Counted from the first letter of the stretch, positions 1-8,675 are shown. The stretch: 64,000 nt of DNA from Desulfobacter hydrogenophilus (GCF_004319545.1 NZ_CP036313.1:1003501-1067500), one strand, 5' to 3'. A program made the numbers and translations. The notes: generated by a model from the letters alone, not told the origin.

Positions 1-1
1 C

Positions 2-1387
2 TATGCAGGATCTGCAGACTTTTTCAATTCATCCAGGCTGGGCCATGTGGATATGATCCAGGCCCTAAGGTCTCCGGGTTCCACATTGAAACCCTTTATT
101 TATGGCCTTTCCATGGATCAGGGTCTAATTCATTCCCATTCCATGCTCCTGGATGTGCCAAGATATAAAAAAAACTATAACCCGGGCAATTTCACCCGGG
201 GATTTTCAGGACCTGTCACCGTAACCCGGGCGTTGCAGGATTCGTTGAATCTGCCTGCGGTCCAGGTGCTGGAGGCATTTGGTCCGGGGCGTTTCCACGA
301 CAGATTGCGTAACGCAGGGGCCCGGTTTCAATTTAAAGGTAAACCCAATCTCTCCATGGCCCTGGGGGGTGTGGGCACAAGCCTGGACTCACTGGTAACC
401 CTGTATACGGCCATCGGGCGCGGCGGTATTGCCGGTAAACCGCGTTTATGCCCCAAGGAGCCTGTGCAGGAGCGGTATCTGATGAGTCCCGGTGCAGCCT
501 TTATCATCCGGGACATTCTGTCCCGGCCCTTTCCGGGCAGACAGGGCGTCGGAAGGCTGTCTGGTGAATTGTCTATGGCATGGAAAACCGGCACCAGCTA
601 CGGATTCAGGGATGCCTGGGCCATGGGCCTCAAGGGGGATTACACGGTGGGGATATGGATCGGGCGGCCCGACGGCTCTCCGTCCCCGGGACAGTATGGC
701 GCCATCACGGCGCTTCCCCTTCTTGGCCAAGTAATGGAAAGCATAGCCGCTGGTGTGGGAACACGGAAACCGCCTGAAAGCGTATTAAAAGAGACCATAT
801 GCTGGCCGTCCGGCCTTGCTGCATCCGGAATCCGAGGCCGGGCAAAGGGGGCCTGTGCCAAAAAATTTGATGCCTGGATACTTGACGGACAGATCCCGTC
901 AACCATGACCGGAGAAACCGGCCTGACCGCTCCCCTGGTCCGGACATTCTGGGTGGACAGCAAAGGCATGCGGGCAACACCGGCCTGTGCTGCCATTGGA
1001 AAAAAAACGGTGGCCTTGTGGCCATGGCAGGCAGAGCCCTTTATCCCGGCCCCTTGGCGACGGGCGACCGTGCTGCCCAAGGATTCGCCCACCTGCCCCG
1101 GCATGGCGCCCCTGATTTTACCTGATATACGAATTGTTTCGGTTTCAGACAACAGTATCCTGACCTGCCAGCCCGGGCAGACCACTTTTCCCACCATCCC
1201 CCTAAGGGCCCTGGGCGGCAGAGGCGAACGCCAGTGGTTCCTGAATAAAACCCCCCTGATGAATGCCGACGGTTCAGCCCCGTTTTTTATGCCCATGCCG
1301 GTGCCGGGACGGTATCATCTGGCCGTGGTGGATGAATCCGGCAGTTTTGACCAGGTCTGTTTTTCCGTCATTGAACTCAATCCATGA
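2..1387 (+). CDS. pbpC: Penicillin-binding protein 1C, C-terminal part (5' end outside window)
   Basis: This is the transpeptidase half of a class A penicillin-binding protein of the PBP1C type, a periplasmic peptidoglycan synthase anchored in the inner membrane. The frame is open from base 2, so the gene starts upstream, and the glycosyltransferase domain is missing only because the window begins here. Visible penicillin-binding motifs are GSTLKPF (catalytic Ser in SxxK), SLN (SxN) and KTGTS (KTG box). The roughly 130 residues after the KTG region match the extra C-terminal beta domain (BiPBP_C) that separates PBP1C from PBP1A/1B. The alpha-2-macroglobulin gene (yfhM type) that often precedes pbpC would lie outside the window. 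The gene converges on the Nudix gene with a 35-base gap and no obvious terminator. Confidence 0.9.
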   Translation, partial: YAGSADFFNSSRLGHVDMIQALRSPGSTLKPFIYGLSMDQGLIHSHSMLLDVPRYKKNYNPGNFTRGFSGPVTVTRALQDSLNLPAVQVLEAFGPGRFHDRLRNAGARFQFKGKPNLSMALGGVGTSLDSLVTLYTAIGRGGIAGKPRLCPKEPVQERYLMSPGAAFIIRDILSRPFPGRQGVGRLSGELSMAWKTGTSYGFRDAWAMGLKGDYTVGIWIGRPDGSPSPGQYGAITALPLLGQVMESIAAGVGTRKPPESVLKETICWPSGLAASGIRGRAKGACAKKFDAWILDGQIPSTMTGETGLTAPLVRTFWVDSKGMRATPACAAIGKKTVALWPWQAEPFIPAPWRRATVLPKDSPTCPGMAPLILPDIRIVSVSDNSILTCQPGQTTFPTIPLRALGGRGERQWFLNKTPLMNADGSAPFFMPMPVPGRYHLAVVDESGSFDQVCFSVIELNP

Positions 1388-1422
1388 CAAAAATAAAGCG
1401 CATAACGAAGAAGATTAACCTG

Positions 1423-2022
1423 TTAAAATAAGGTATCGGCTATTACGCCCCCACTGCTCGGCGAAAACTCAAGATCCTTGATCTTAAACCCGAAATCCTG
1501 GGGTTTAAATGCATAATGTCGGGCATTTCCGCGGTCCTTAAAATAGTCATCCAGGGTCTCACGGATGACGTCAAAGGCAATTTCGTTCCATGGGATATCT
1601 GATTGGGAAAACAGACGAACATCCGTGCTTTCCGTGGTGGGGCCAAAATCCTGGGATAATAGTTCAGCAATGAACATCAGGTAAACCTGGTCCACAAAAA
1701 GTATATTGAACATCCTGTAAGGCGATAGAATTCGGACCTCGACACGGGTCTCCTCCAAGGTCTCTCGAACGGCACCCTGCTGGACGGATTCCTCGTTTTC
1801 AAGATATCCGGCAGGAAGGGTCCAGCACCCTTTTCGGGGCTCAATATTGCGTTTGCACATTAAAATCCTGTCCTGGAAAACAGGAATCGTGCCCACAACC
1901 ATTTTGGGATTTTCATAGTGAATATGGCCACATGAGGCGCACACCTCCCGGACATGGTCATCGTCCTGGGGGATCTGGCGGGTCATGGGATGGCCGCACT
2001 GGGTGCAAAATTTGATTGACAT
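1423..2022 (-). CDS. Nudix hydrolase with N-terminal zinc ribbon
   Basis: A 199-residue protein with two parts. Residues 1-35 form a zinc ribbon with two CxxC knuckles (FCTQC and CASC). Residues 35-170 form a Nudix domain whose box fits G-x5-E-x7-RE-x2-EE (GYLENEESVQQGAV followed by RETLEET). It probably hydrolyses a nucleoside diphosphate-linked metabolite such as an ADP-ribose or NADH-type substrate. The ribbon-plus-Nudix arrangement recalls NudC, but the NudC SQPWPFP motif is absent, so the substrate is unknown. The start ATG follows a short leader with no strong Shine-Dalgarno sequence. It is monocistronic. Confidence 0.85.
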   Translation of the reverse strand: MSIKFCTQCGHPMTRQIPQDDDHVREVCASCGHIHYENPKMVVGTIPVFQDRILMCKRNIEPRKGCWTLPAGYLENEESVQQGAVRETLEETRVEVRILSPYRMFNILFVDQVYLMFIAELLSQDFGPTTESTDVRLFSQSDIPWNEIAFDVIRETLDDYFKDRGNARHYAFKPQDFGFKIKDLEFSPSSGGVIADTLF

Positions 2023-2399
2023 CTGTTACCTATATTCCTAAGTTATGCGAAAAATAAAATTTCTGCCTTTTTCATTCATACAAATTTCTTACCATAAAAT
2101 CTTATGATAAGGAAATCTTTGACGTAAATAAATTGGGAAATTAAAGGACCGGATTACGCTTCTGCTGCCTGCATTTCCTTAACCTGTTCCAGGGCAGAAG
2201 TTAAAACCAAGCCCGAATCCTTCGCCGTTTATAAGACCCTAATCTTTATCCCGTGCCGACCATTGTTTAGCCACGCCTGCCATCCCGGATACAAACCCAG
2301 TCCAGAAAATCGGATCGCCCCAGGCGGTAACGGGCCACACTGCGCTTTTGCCTACCCGACCTGCCTGAACGAAGTGAGCACCGCCAGATTCTATTTCAA
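2023..2399. other. Intergenic stretch with a possible decayed ORF
   Basis: No intact gene is seen here. On the minus strand, about 2397 down to the stop at 2239, there is a frame of about 50 codons with a protein-like composition (it contains GGAHFVQAGRVGKS and TGFVSGMAGVAKQW) but no start codon. It begins just after the HicB-like ORF ends, so it may be another piece of decayed accessory DNA. Its family is not recognised. The stretch nearer 2023-2240 is AT-rich and holds nothing I can name. Confidence 0.3.
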
Positions 2400-2810
2400 T
2401 TACTGGCCGAGTTTGGAACTGGCAAGACGATTTAAGCTGATACCTGTTTCAGCTGCTTTGATAGCAAGAGCGCGATGGACTTCAGGGGGAATCCTAACCA
2501 TAAATTTTCCGCTATAATTTTTCAAAGCGATAGGTTCTGGAATTTGTTCGGCGTTTACTTTCATATCTTCTACAACTTCAGCAACGACCTCTCTAATGCC
2601 CTTCAAGGCATCCTCAGGGGAGTCGGCCAACCAGTTTTCATACACCCGGGCCGCTTCCAATGGAATGTTGTACCCGGCATACAAGTCTGCCAAAAGTTTG
2701 CTTTTGGATGGGGTCAAGCCCTTTTTCAAGACGGTTTTTATCAAGGTGAATATGGCTAATCCAATCCACCTCGAAAAGATGGGATAGCAAAAAATAAGGC
2801 AGCAAGTCAA
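2400..2810 (-). pseudogene. HicB-family antitoxin remnant fused in frame to a TPR-like segment
   Basis: The last 70 residues match the C-terminal part of HicB-family antitoxins: PEDALKGIREVVAEVVEDMK followed by the Arc/RHH-like DNA-binding segment YSGKFMVRIPPEVHRAL...TGISLNRL. In intact relatives this part follows an RNase H-like fold of about 45 residues. Here the preceding residues (LLADLYAGYNIPLEAARVYEN) instead resemble a tetratricopeptide helix pair, and no partial HicB fold is visible. I read this as a recombination chimera or decayed antitoxin. No HicA toxin (small dsRBD-like protein with GSH motif) is next to it. The start codon is uncertain. The surroundings are AT-rich accessory DNA. 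Confidence 0.6.
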
Positions 2811-3104
2811 AAAAAGTTGTGCTTTGGCTCAACAAATAAAATTAGCAAAAAGGCAAACGAGATGTATAAGGCTAATTCTCAGTGAAATTGATTCTTGAAT
2901 TTTCAAAGTAGGCACAATATATGATGGCAGTATAATTTTAGAAAAAGTAAGAAAAAGATAATTCAAGACCTGACCCTGACTTTTTGGGCAATCGGAAAAG
3001 ATATGGATTCAATTGGCTTGGCAGGATCGGTTGCGGGCAGCGAGATTTCATTATATTGTAACTGTTAGATGAAAGTTATTATTTGATTATTTGTGGAGTT
3101 TGAA
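2811..3104. other. AT-rich intergenic region
   Basis: No gene is supported here. At about 2962-2978 it carries a short motif (tcaagacctgaccctga) that recurs in similar form near 31117-31138, so it is probably a dispersed intergenic repeat fragment. The GGAG at about 3095-3098 belongs to the next ORF. Confidence 0.4.
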
Positions 3105-3689
3105 ATGATATTTCGATATTATGTTAAATGCCCTGGTTGTGAAAAAACTCTATTAATACGCCTAAGTGTTGGAAGTGACAATGAACAACCATTCTATTTC
3201 GTGTGTAAAAACTGCGATATCCCTACCCGCGGAAGGCAAACTATTTGGTACAAGTCTACACCTGGTGCAAGAATAGATTTAGACGATGGAGAACAAATAC
3301 CACCACAAGAAAATGTATATCAAACTATAAATATTCATCCCGACCTCCCGTTTGTGCCCACCTTGAATCTTATGCCAATCGGATCACCTTTCATCCATCA
3401 ATTATTGGGTAAGAATTTTGAAAATTACAAAAGACGATACGATTATTTCAAAGAGATTACTTTTAATCCATGGAAAGCAATTAGGCGTTTATGGTCATTC
3501 TATTTAGATGAAAAGTGGGAACTATTTAATAGTGAAGCTGAAAAAATATGTGATGATTGGCCTAAGAATCCTAATACCATAGCTAAAAAAGATATACCCC
3601 ATCGGTTGTTCGACCATACATTTATGCCAATCATGTGTAATTCGTTTTTTGTCGAAATGAAAAAGGAGTGGAATTCTGCAAACGGGTAA
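3105..3689 (+). CDS. Unknown zinc-ribbon protein, possibly truncated by an in-frame stop
   Basis: An unrecognised protein with an N-terminal zinc ribbon (CPGC and CKNC, about 20 residues apart) followed by a Lys/Trp/Tyr-rich domain. The start is put at the ATG at 3105, six bases after a GGAG; a GTG four codons upstream (3093) is the alternative. Base composition is clearly AT-rich compared with the flanking core genes, which suggests transfer. The TAA at 3687-3689 is followed in the same frame by about 45 sense codons to a second stop near 3827, with a coding-like composition (FENYQKYISSVDKKKIIEQY). The gene may therefore be a nonsense-mutated version of a protein of about 240 residues. No function is proposed. 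Confidence 0.55.
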   Translation: MIFRYYVKCPGCEKTLLIRLSVGSDNEQPFYFVCKNCDIPTRGRQTIWYKSTPGARIDLDDGEQIPPQENVYQTINIHPDLPFVPTLNLMPIGSPFIHQLLGKNFENYKRRYDYFKEITFNPWKAIRRLWSFYLDEKWELFNSEAEKICDDWPKNPNTIAKKDIPHRLFDHTFMPIMCNSFFVEMKKEWNSANG

Positions 3690-3852
3690 TGCTTAGAAGA
3701 TCAATTCGAAAACTACCAAAAATATATATCGTCGGTCGATAAGAAAAAAATAATTGAGCAATATGTCTATAAGTTTCCACCCCTAACGGTTATTTTTATG
3801 GATCTGTTGTGCAGCCTTGAATTTTAACATCTTCTAGAAAAAGGAGTGTCAC

Positions 3853-4020
3853 ATGGTCAGCCAAACCAATGAACAGGTCGATGAAATTGATGAATTGCTC
3901 AACTTGGTTGACTTGGTTGACTTGTCTTCCTATGGATTGCAGCGGGTGAAATTGAACCACCCCATCCGTCTGGATGAAGAAGAAACTATCGTTGAACCCA
4001 TGTCGATTATGGATAAATAA
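3853..4020 (+). CDS. Small acidic hypothetical protein (55 aa)
   Basis: A 55-codon ORF starting ATG-GTC-AGC, preceded by a strong Shine-Dalgarno (AAAAAGGAG) about seven bases upstream. The product is acidic and contains a near-repeat of Leu-Val-Asp (LLNLVDLVDL), then HPIRLDEEETIVEP. No family is recognised. The clear ribosome-binding site and its position behind the zinc-ribbon ORF argue that it is, or was, translated. It could be a small regulatory or leader protein, but that is speculation. Confidence 0.5.
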   Translation: MVSQTNEQVDEIDELLNLVDLVDLSSYGLQRVKLNHPIRLDEEETIVEPMSIMDK

Positions 4021-4038
4021 ACAACCCGTTCTCGGGAC

Positions 4039-4180
4039 TTTAGGAATGAGTCCAAAACAACTTAGCCTGGGAGCGCGGGCGTCCCGCCTGCATCTTTAGA
4101 ATACTTGCGGAAATGCAGGCGAGACGCCCGCGCTCCCGGAGATAGCAAACGGGGCAAGTTATTTAAGACCCGTTCCTTAA
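4039..4180. repeat. Palindromic dispersed element, family C, copy 1
   Basis: Imperfect terminal inverted repeats (about 25 bp, TTTAGGAATGAGTCC on the left against GACCCGTTCCTTAA on the right) surround a long central palindrome. The two palindrome arms, around 4068-4095 and 4111-4140, both carry the GGGAGCGCGGGCG motif or its complement. A second copy lies at about 54651-54770. There is no ORF, so this is a non-autonomous palindromic element. It could form a strong hairpin and act as a transcript end before cbiK. Confidence 0.75.
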
Positions 4181-4198
4181 TATAAAAAGGATATTATA

Positions 4199-5050
4199 AT
4201 GCATCAATATGGTTACATTGGCCGCAAAATGCGGCTGCCAAAACTTAAAGATCACCCGGCAATCATCATTGCAACATTTGGCTCTTCTACCAAGGGCCAG
4301 GCCGCCATGGACGCAGTTGAAGCCCAGATTGCCGAAAATTTTGCCGACCATCAAATATACTGGGCGTACACATCCGCGATCATCCGCCGGAAAAGAGGGC
4401 TCCCAAGTCTTCTGGAAACCCTGGCCAAAGTGGAGTCTGACGGGTATCGCAAAGCCGTTGTTCAACCCTTGCATGTTTTTCCCGGCACAGAGTACCAGCA
4501 GGCCCAGGAGTCTTCTTTATATTTTCCCGGGCTGCGGGTGGTACTGGGAGAAACCCTGTGCCACCGGTGGAGTTTTATCGAATCGGTCCTGGAGGAGGTG
4601 TCTGCGGATTTTCTCACCGGGGAAAACCAGATCAACCTGCTTGCCCTGCACGGCACCCCTTTGGCGGCAGATCCGGTGAACATGATCTATATGGGCATCA
4701 GTCAACTTGTCTCGGGTATGTATGACAATGTTTATGCAGCCACGGTTGAAGGGGTTCCGAACATCCAAAGCGTTGCCAACCAAATTAAAAAAGACCACGC
4801 CCGGACACCGTTTACCCGGATTCGCCTGATCCCCATGATGTTTCTGGCGGGCATACATGTGGAAGCAGACCTTATGGGTGACAAGGAGAGCTGGCGCACC
4901 ATATTTGAAGACATGGGAATGGAAGTGGACTGCCCCACCATCACCTGCGGGGCACAAGAATATTTCAAGGGCCTTGCATTCAGAAAAACGTGCATCCAAT
5001 TTTTTTGCCAAAGACTTAAGCGGGCACTTGATCTTATGAAGCATTATTAA
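4199..5050 (+). CDS. cbiK: Sirohydrochlorin cobaltochelatase, CbiK type
   Basis: This class II chelatase inserts Co2+ (or Fe2+) into sirohydrochlorin in anaerobic cobalamin and siroheme synthesis. The 283-residue length is normal for CbiK plus a short N-terminal extension. The metal-binding residues known for CbiK are visible: His151 (ALHGTP), Glu184 (TVEGVP) and His220 (LAGIHVEADLMGD). No signal peptide is seen, so this is probably a cytoplasmic CbiK rather than the periplasmic type known from some Desulfovibrio. The start ATG has AAAAGG about eight bases upstream. The next gene begins 14 bases after the stop, so the two are probably cotranscribed. An AhbA/AhbB-family siroheme decarboxylase sits elsewhere in the window, consistent with siroheme-derived heme synthesis. 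Confidence 0.92.
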   Translation: MHQYGYIGRKMRLPKLKDHPAIIIATFGSSTKGQAAMDAVEAQIAENFADHQIYWAYTSAIIRRKRGLPSLLETLAKVESDGYRKAVVQPLHVFPGTEYQQAQESSLYFPGLRVVLGETLCHRWSFIESVLEEVSADFLTGENQINLLALHGTPLAADPVNMIYMGISQLVSGMYDNVYAATVEGVPNIQSVANQIKKDHARTPFTRIRLIPMMFLAGIHVEADLMGDKESWRTIFEDMGMEVDCPTITCGAQEYFKGLAFRKTCIQFFCQRLKRALDLMKHY

Positions 5051-5064
5051 AGAAGGAAGACCCA

Positions 5065-6015
5065 ATGAAGCACCTGTTCATCCCGGCCCTGGCTGCAAGC
5101 GTTGCAGTCCTGTTGTTCTGGGGGACCTGCCCGGCGGACACGCCCCGTCAACCGGCACCTGTAGCGTATAAGGATGCGGTCCGTTGTGGACGCATCACAT
5201 CACCTGAATTAACCGAGGTCTCCGGCCTTGCGGTTTCCCGGAAAACACCCGGGCTGTTGTGGGCACTCAATGACAGTCGCAATCCCCCTGAGATTTACGG
5301 CATTTCCACTAAAGGAACTTTGCTTAAAACATATAAAGTTGACGGTGCAACGAACTGGGACTGGGAAGACCTTGCCGATTTTCGTTACAGGGGAGAAGAT
5401 TTCCTTGTCATTGCGGATGTGGGAGACAACTGGTCCGCGCGCCCTTTTAATACGCTTTATTGTGTAAAAGAACCAACGCCTGATAACCAAAGCAATGGCG
5501 TACTTCAACTTGAATGGGAGATGACATTCAGGTACGAGCACGGCCCCCTGGATTGTGAAGCCGTGGCCGTTGATGCGACAAACCAGAAAATTTACCTGTT
5601 GAGCAAGCGCAGCACCGAACCTGTTCTATATGAACTGCCCCTGGAAATGCCCTGCAAAAAATCCATGTATACGGCCAGGGCTGTGGCCAAGATCAGAGAC
5701 ATCCCCGGGCCCACCCCGGCAGACCAAAAACAAGCCTATGGAAAGTACAGGTCCCGGCCTACGGCCATGGATATCAGTGCCGACGGGAACACCCTTTACA
5801 TTCTGACCTACAAGCACGCCTATGTATATTCCCGCACCCCGGACCAGACATGGGATTTGGTCTTTTCAAAATCGCCCCTGCAGATCACCCTGCCGCACCC
5901 GTCCAAGACCATGGTCCAGCGTGAGGCATTGGGGCTTGACCAGACAAGTGGGAACATCTTTATTACCTCGGAAAAAGCCCTTGCCCCCATCTATGTGGTT
6001 GAGCCGGCACACTGA
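5065..6015 (+). CDS. Secreted beta-propeller-like protein
   Basis: A 316-residue exported protein. Residues 1-25 look like a Sec signal peptide (hydrophobic LAASVAVLLFWG, cleavage near CPADT). The mature part has short repeated beta-strand patterns (GLLWALNDSR, WDWEDLADFRY, IYLLSKR, LYILTYKHAYVYSR) typical of beta-propellers of the SMP-30/phytase-esterase-like type. No catalytic residues can be assigned with confidence. A ribosome-binding site (AAGAAGGAAG) precedes the ATG. It follows cbiK closely, but a functional link is not evident. Confidence 0.6.
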   Translation: MKHLFIPALAASVAVLLFWGTCPADTPRQPAPVAYKDAVRCGRITSPELTEVSGLAVSRKTPGLLWALNDSRNPPEIYGISTKGTLLKTYKVDGATNWDWEDLADFRYRGEDFLVIADVGDNWSARPFNTLYCVKEPTPDNQSNGVLQLEWEMTFRYEHGPLDCEAVAVDATNQKIYLLSKRSTEPVLYELPLEMPCKKSMYTARAVAKIRDIPGPTPADQKQAYGKYRSRPTAMDISADGNTLYILTYKHAYVYSRTPDQTWDLVFSKSPLQITLPHPSKTMVQREALGLDQTSGNIFITSEKALAPIYVVEPAH

Positions 6016-6061
6016 TCTGACGAATAATCAAATACGCTGTATGTGAATTGTAGGTGCTGGT

Positions 6062-6106
6062 AAAATCGGGGACATAAAATCGGGGACAGACCCCGATTTA
6101 TGTGCC
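6062..6106. repeat. Short REP-like motif (GGGGACAGACCCCGATTT)
   Basis: The motif GGGGACAGACCCCGATTT is preceded by a partial copy (AAAATCGGGGACATA). GGGG and CCCC flank a short loop, so it folds as a small hairpin. The same motif occurs at about 46473-46490. It lies between convergent genes, a usual place for REP-type sequences. Confidence 0.6.
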
Positions 6107-6210
6107 GCCGAAGACTTCATTTTGTTTTACCTAGTGGTATAGGGTTATGAAGCGTGCCGGGTTGGGTTTTGACCGTCTCCCGATTTGCTGTTCATGACCT
6201 TCCCGTGGTG

Positions 6211-7995
6211 CTAAAACGGCCAAAAAACAGGTATAAAAAAACCGGACATAACAATGACTATGATATTCAAGGGCAAGCCCAGTTTGATGAAATCTGAAAA
6301 TCTGTACCCGCCGGGGCCATAGACCAGAAGATTTGTCTGGTATCCAATGGGGCTTGCATAACAAGCACTGGCGCCAAAACAGATGCCGATTATAAACGGC
6401 CTGGTATCAACGCCAAGTGAGACCGCCGTAGAGATGGCTATGGGAAGCAGGAGCACGGCTGTTGCATTATTACTTAAAACATGGCTGCTGACACTGGTCA
6501 AAAAAATAATGGCAAAAAGGATAATATGCGGCCCCTTGCCATGGAACAGATTTAAAAACGCCTCGGCATAGAGCTCGGTTGCACCGGTTTTCTGCATGGC
6601 CAACCCCAAAGCCAGGGTCCCGATAATCAGGAGAAGCACTTCGGGCTGGAGAGATCGGTAGGCATCTTTCAAACTCAGGCAATGCGTGAGTGTCATTAAA
6701 AAAACGCCGGTAAGGGCACAAATCATGATGTCGCTGAGCCCTATAGTGGCTGCCAGCACGACGGCAGCAAAAATGCCGGAGGCAATGCGAGCCTTTTCTT
6801 TGTCAATGATTGTGTGGTGGATATCCTCAATCATCACAAAGTCTGAATTCCTTCTGATTTTATCCAACTTGTTCCTGGGGCACTGTACCAGAATAATATC
6901 TCCTATCTTAAGTTTCACTTTTTTTATTTTGCGATAGGAAAAGTAACTCATGCGGCTTCGTATTGCGATAATACGTATATCTGAATCGTACTGCAATTCT
7001 GCAGATATCAAAGGTTCCCTTAAAAGGGATGAAAGCGGAGGGATAATGAGTTCGACAATGAGATCGTCTTCGGGTTTCCCGCCAAAGGTAAAATTTTCAT
7101 CACCATGAACCAATGACAATTTTTTACTCTGCAGACAGGAGATCATGTCCTGTGCGGCCCCCTTTACCAGAAGGATGTCGCCAGGCATTATAGTCATATC
7201 CTGTCTGGATGGATCAAAGATGCCGCCGTTCCTGAAAAGTTCAACCACATCCAGGCCTAAATTTTTATCGGCATACTGAGTGATATCCTTTTCCCCGATC
7301 AATGGACTTTTTTCAGTTACTATCAGTTCTGCAATATATTTATTTTCCTTGCCTTCATCCAGCTCACATACGGGTCCGATGCGGCCGGGCATCAGCTTGG
7401 GTGCTATCAGGAATAAAAAAAGGATGCCCATTACGGCGATGGGTCCCCCAAGGCGGCTAAGTTCAAACATGGAGAGCTGATCATAGCCTTCAAGGTAGGC
7501 AAGATCGCTTACAATGATGTTGGTGGACGTTCCGATCAGCGTGGATGTGCCTGCCAGAATCGATACATAGGACAGTGGGATAAGCAGCTTGGACGGAGAA
7601 AAATCACATTCACAGCTCAATGCCATGACAATGGGGATAAAAAGAACCACAACCGGTGTGTTATTGATAAACGCAGACAACACGGCAACGGCCGTAAGAA
7701 TAATAACAAAGGCATATTGCCGTTTGCCTTGGGAAAATTTTAGAACCAGCTCCGTAAGAAAACCGACGGCGCCGGTCCGAATAAGCCCGTGGCTCAACAG
7801 AAACATGGCCCCCACAGTGATCACGGCAGGATTGGCAAACCCGGCCACAGCCTGTGCCGGAGTAAGGATGCCGGTCAAGGCAAGAAGAACCATGATGCCG
7901 ATGGCGGTTTTATCAACCGATATTTTTTCAGAAATTAAAAGAATAAGGGTTAGGAGCAATATCAGTGATACCACAAGAATCGGCATATTCATCAT
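6211..7995 (-). CDS. SLC13/DASS-family transporter with two RCK_C (TrkA-C) domains
   Basis: A 594-residue inner-membrane protein. Transmembrane segments fill about residues 1-200 and 415-594. They are separated by a soluble stretch (about 215-390) that looks like two TrkA-C/RCK_C ligand-binding domains (repeats around GDILLVKG and GDIILVQC). Both halves carry the SNT-type motif of the DASS family: FINNTPVVVLFIP near residue 110 and SNNATAVLLLP near residue 520, plus GTSTLIGTSTN. Relatives move dicarboxylates, sulfate or other anions with Na+. Sulfate uptake is attractive in a sulfate reducer, but the substrate cannot be read from sequence. An inverted repeat (8018-8057) lies just upstream. 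Two adjacent ATGs (MMNM) leave the exact start open. Confidence 0.85.
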   Translation of the reverse strand: MMNMPILVVSLILLLTLILLISEKISVDKTAIGIMVLLALTGILTPAQAVAGFANPAVITVGAMFLLSHGLIRTGAVGFLTELVLKFSQGKRQYAFVIILTAVAVLSAFINNTPVVVLFIPIVMALSCECDFSPSKLLIPLSYVSILAGTSTLIGTSTNIIVSDLAYLEGYDQLSMFELSRLGGPIAVMGILFLFLIAPKLMPGRIGPVCELDEGKENKYIAELIVTEKSPLIGEKDITQYADKNLGLDVVELFRNGGIFDPSRQDMTIMPGDILLVKGAAQDMISCLQSKKLSLVHGDENFTFGGKPEDDLIVELIIPPLSSLLREPLISAELQYDSDIRIIAIRSRMSYFSYRKIKKVKLKIGDIILVQCPRNKLDKIRRNSDFVMIEDIHHTIIDKEKARIASGIFAAVVLAATIGLSDIMICALTGVFLMTLTHCLSLKDAYRSLQPEVLLLIIGTLALGLAMQKTGATELYAEAFLNLFHGKGPHIILFAIIFLTSVSSHVLSNNATAVLLLPIAISTAVSLGVDTRPFIIGICFGASACYASPIGYQTNLLVYGPGGYRFSDFIKLGLPLNIIVIVMSGFFIPVFWPF

Positions 7996-8675
7996 GGGAA
8001 TAGACTTTCTTTGTTTTCACCCCAACACTGCAGGCAATTTTATACAGTGTCGGGGTGAATTCACATTCGGGTTAATAATAACTGACACTCGTCGTCTATT
8101 GAATTCAGATCGGCATGGACAATAGAAATCAACAAGCACTTTATGCCAGGCTCGGCTTTCATTCAGCGGGAGCCCTGGACAAATATCCGCGTTCTCAGAT
8201 GTTTCCCGGGGAATAAAGATATTCCACCATCTGTTTTCGATATCTAATCTCATCATACACCTCCGTGTATCAAGATTCAATTTTTGATCCAGGCAAATGA
8301 TGAATATGCCTCAATCCCATACAATAGTTCATAAAACGATTATTTCAATGTCGTAAAAAAACGTCAGTCCAGAGCTTGAGCTCCGGCTGGTATCGATCGG
8401 GATATGTGTCCACTCTCAACCCCTAAAGACCAATATGATCATATCCTTCGCCCCGGGCCAGACACCATGCCTTGCAGGCGATAATTTTTACTTAGCCCTT
8501 GGTTGGACTTTTTACGAATTCAGAACGGATTCAGCAATTATAATTGCTTTTTTTGGGAGACTCATGCATGAATAAACTATGCCAGGCACTGGAAAAATCA
8601 GCCCGGCCCACCGCACTACTAAGGAACGCAGATTAAAAAATATAACGACGATGCTGTTTTCAACAAGGGGGCAAA
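7996..8675. other. Intergenic region with inverted repeat and orphan terminator
   Basis: No convincing gene. A 13-bp inverted repeat with one mismatch (CACCCCAACACTG at 8018-8030, complement at 8045-8057) lies just 5' of the SLC13 gene and could be an operator or leader hairpin. An 87-codon minus-strand ORF overlapping it has no coding signature. A partial terminal repeat of family A (gaacgcagattaaaaaata) occurs around 8623-8642. An intrinsic terminator is listed separately. Confidence 0.4.
8533..8554 (+). terminator. Intrinsic terminator without an annotated upstream gene
   Basis: A perfect 8-bp palindrome (AGCAATTATAATTGCT) runs directly into a run of seven T. It points rightwards, yet no plus-strand gene ends within 2.5 kb upstream. 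It may close a small RNA transcribed from about 8290-8530, or be a chance palindrome. Confidence 0.5.

Noticed and set aside
640..1296. 218-codon ORF antisense to pbpC
   Set aside because: Proline- and arginine-rich shadow frame of a GC-rich gene.
8017..8280. 87-codon minus-strand ORF upstream of the SLC13 gene
   Set aside because: Its 3' part is the 8018-8057 inverted repeat, and the product has no family or coding composition.
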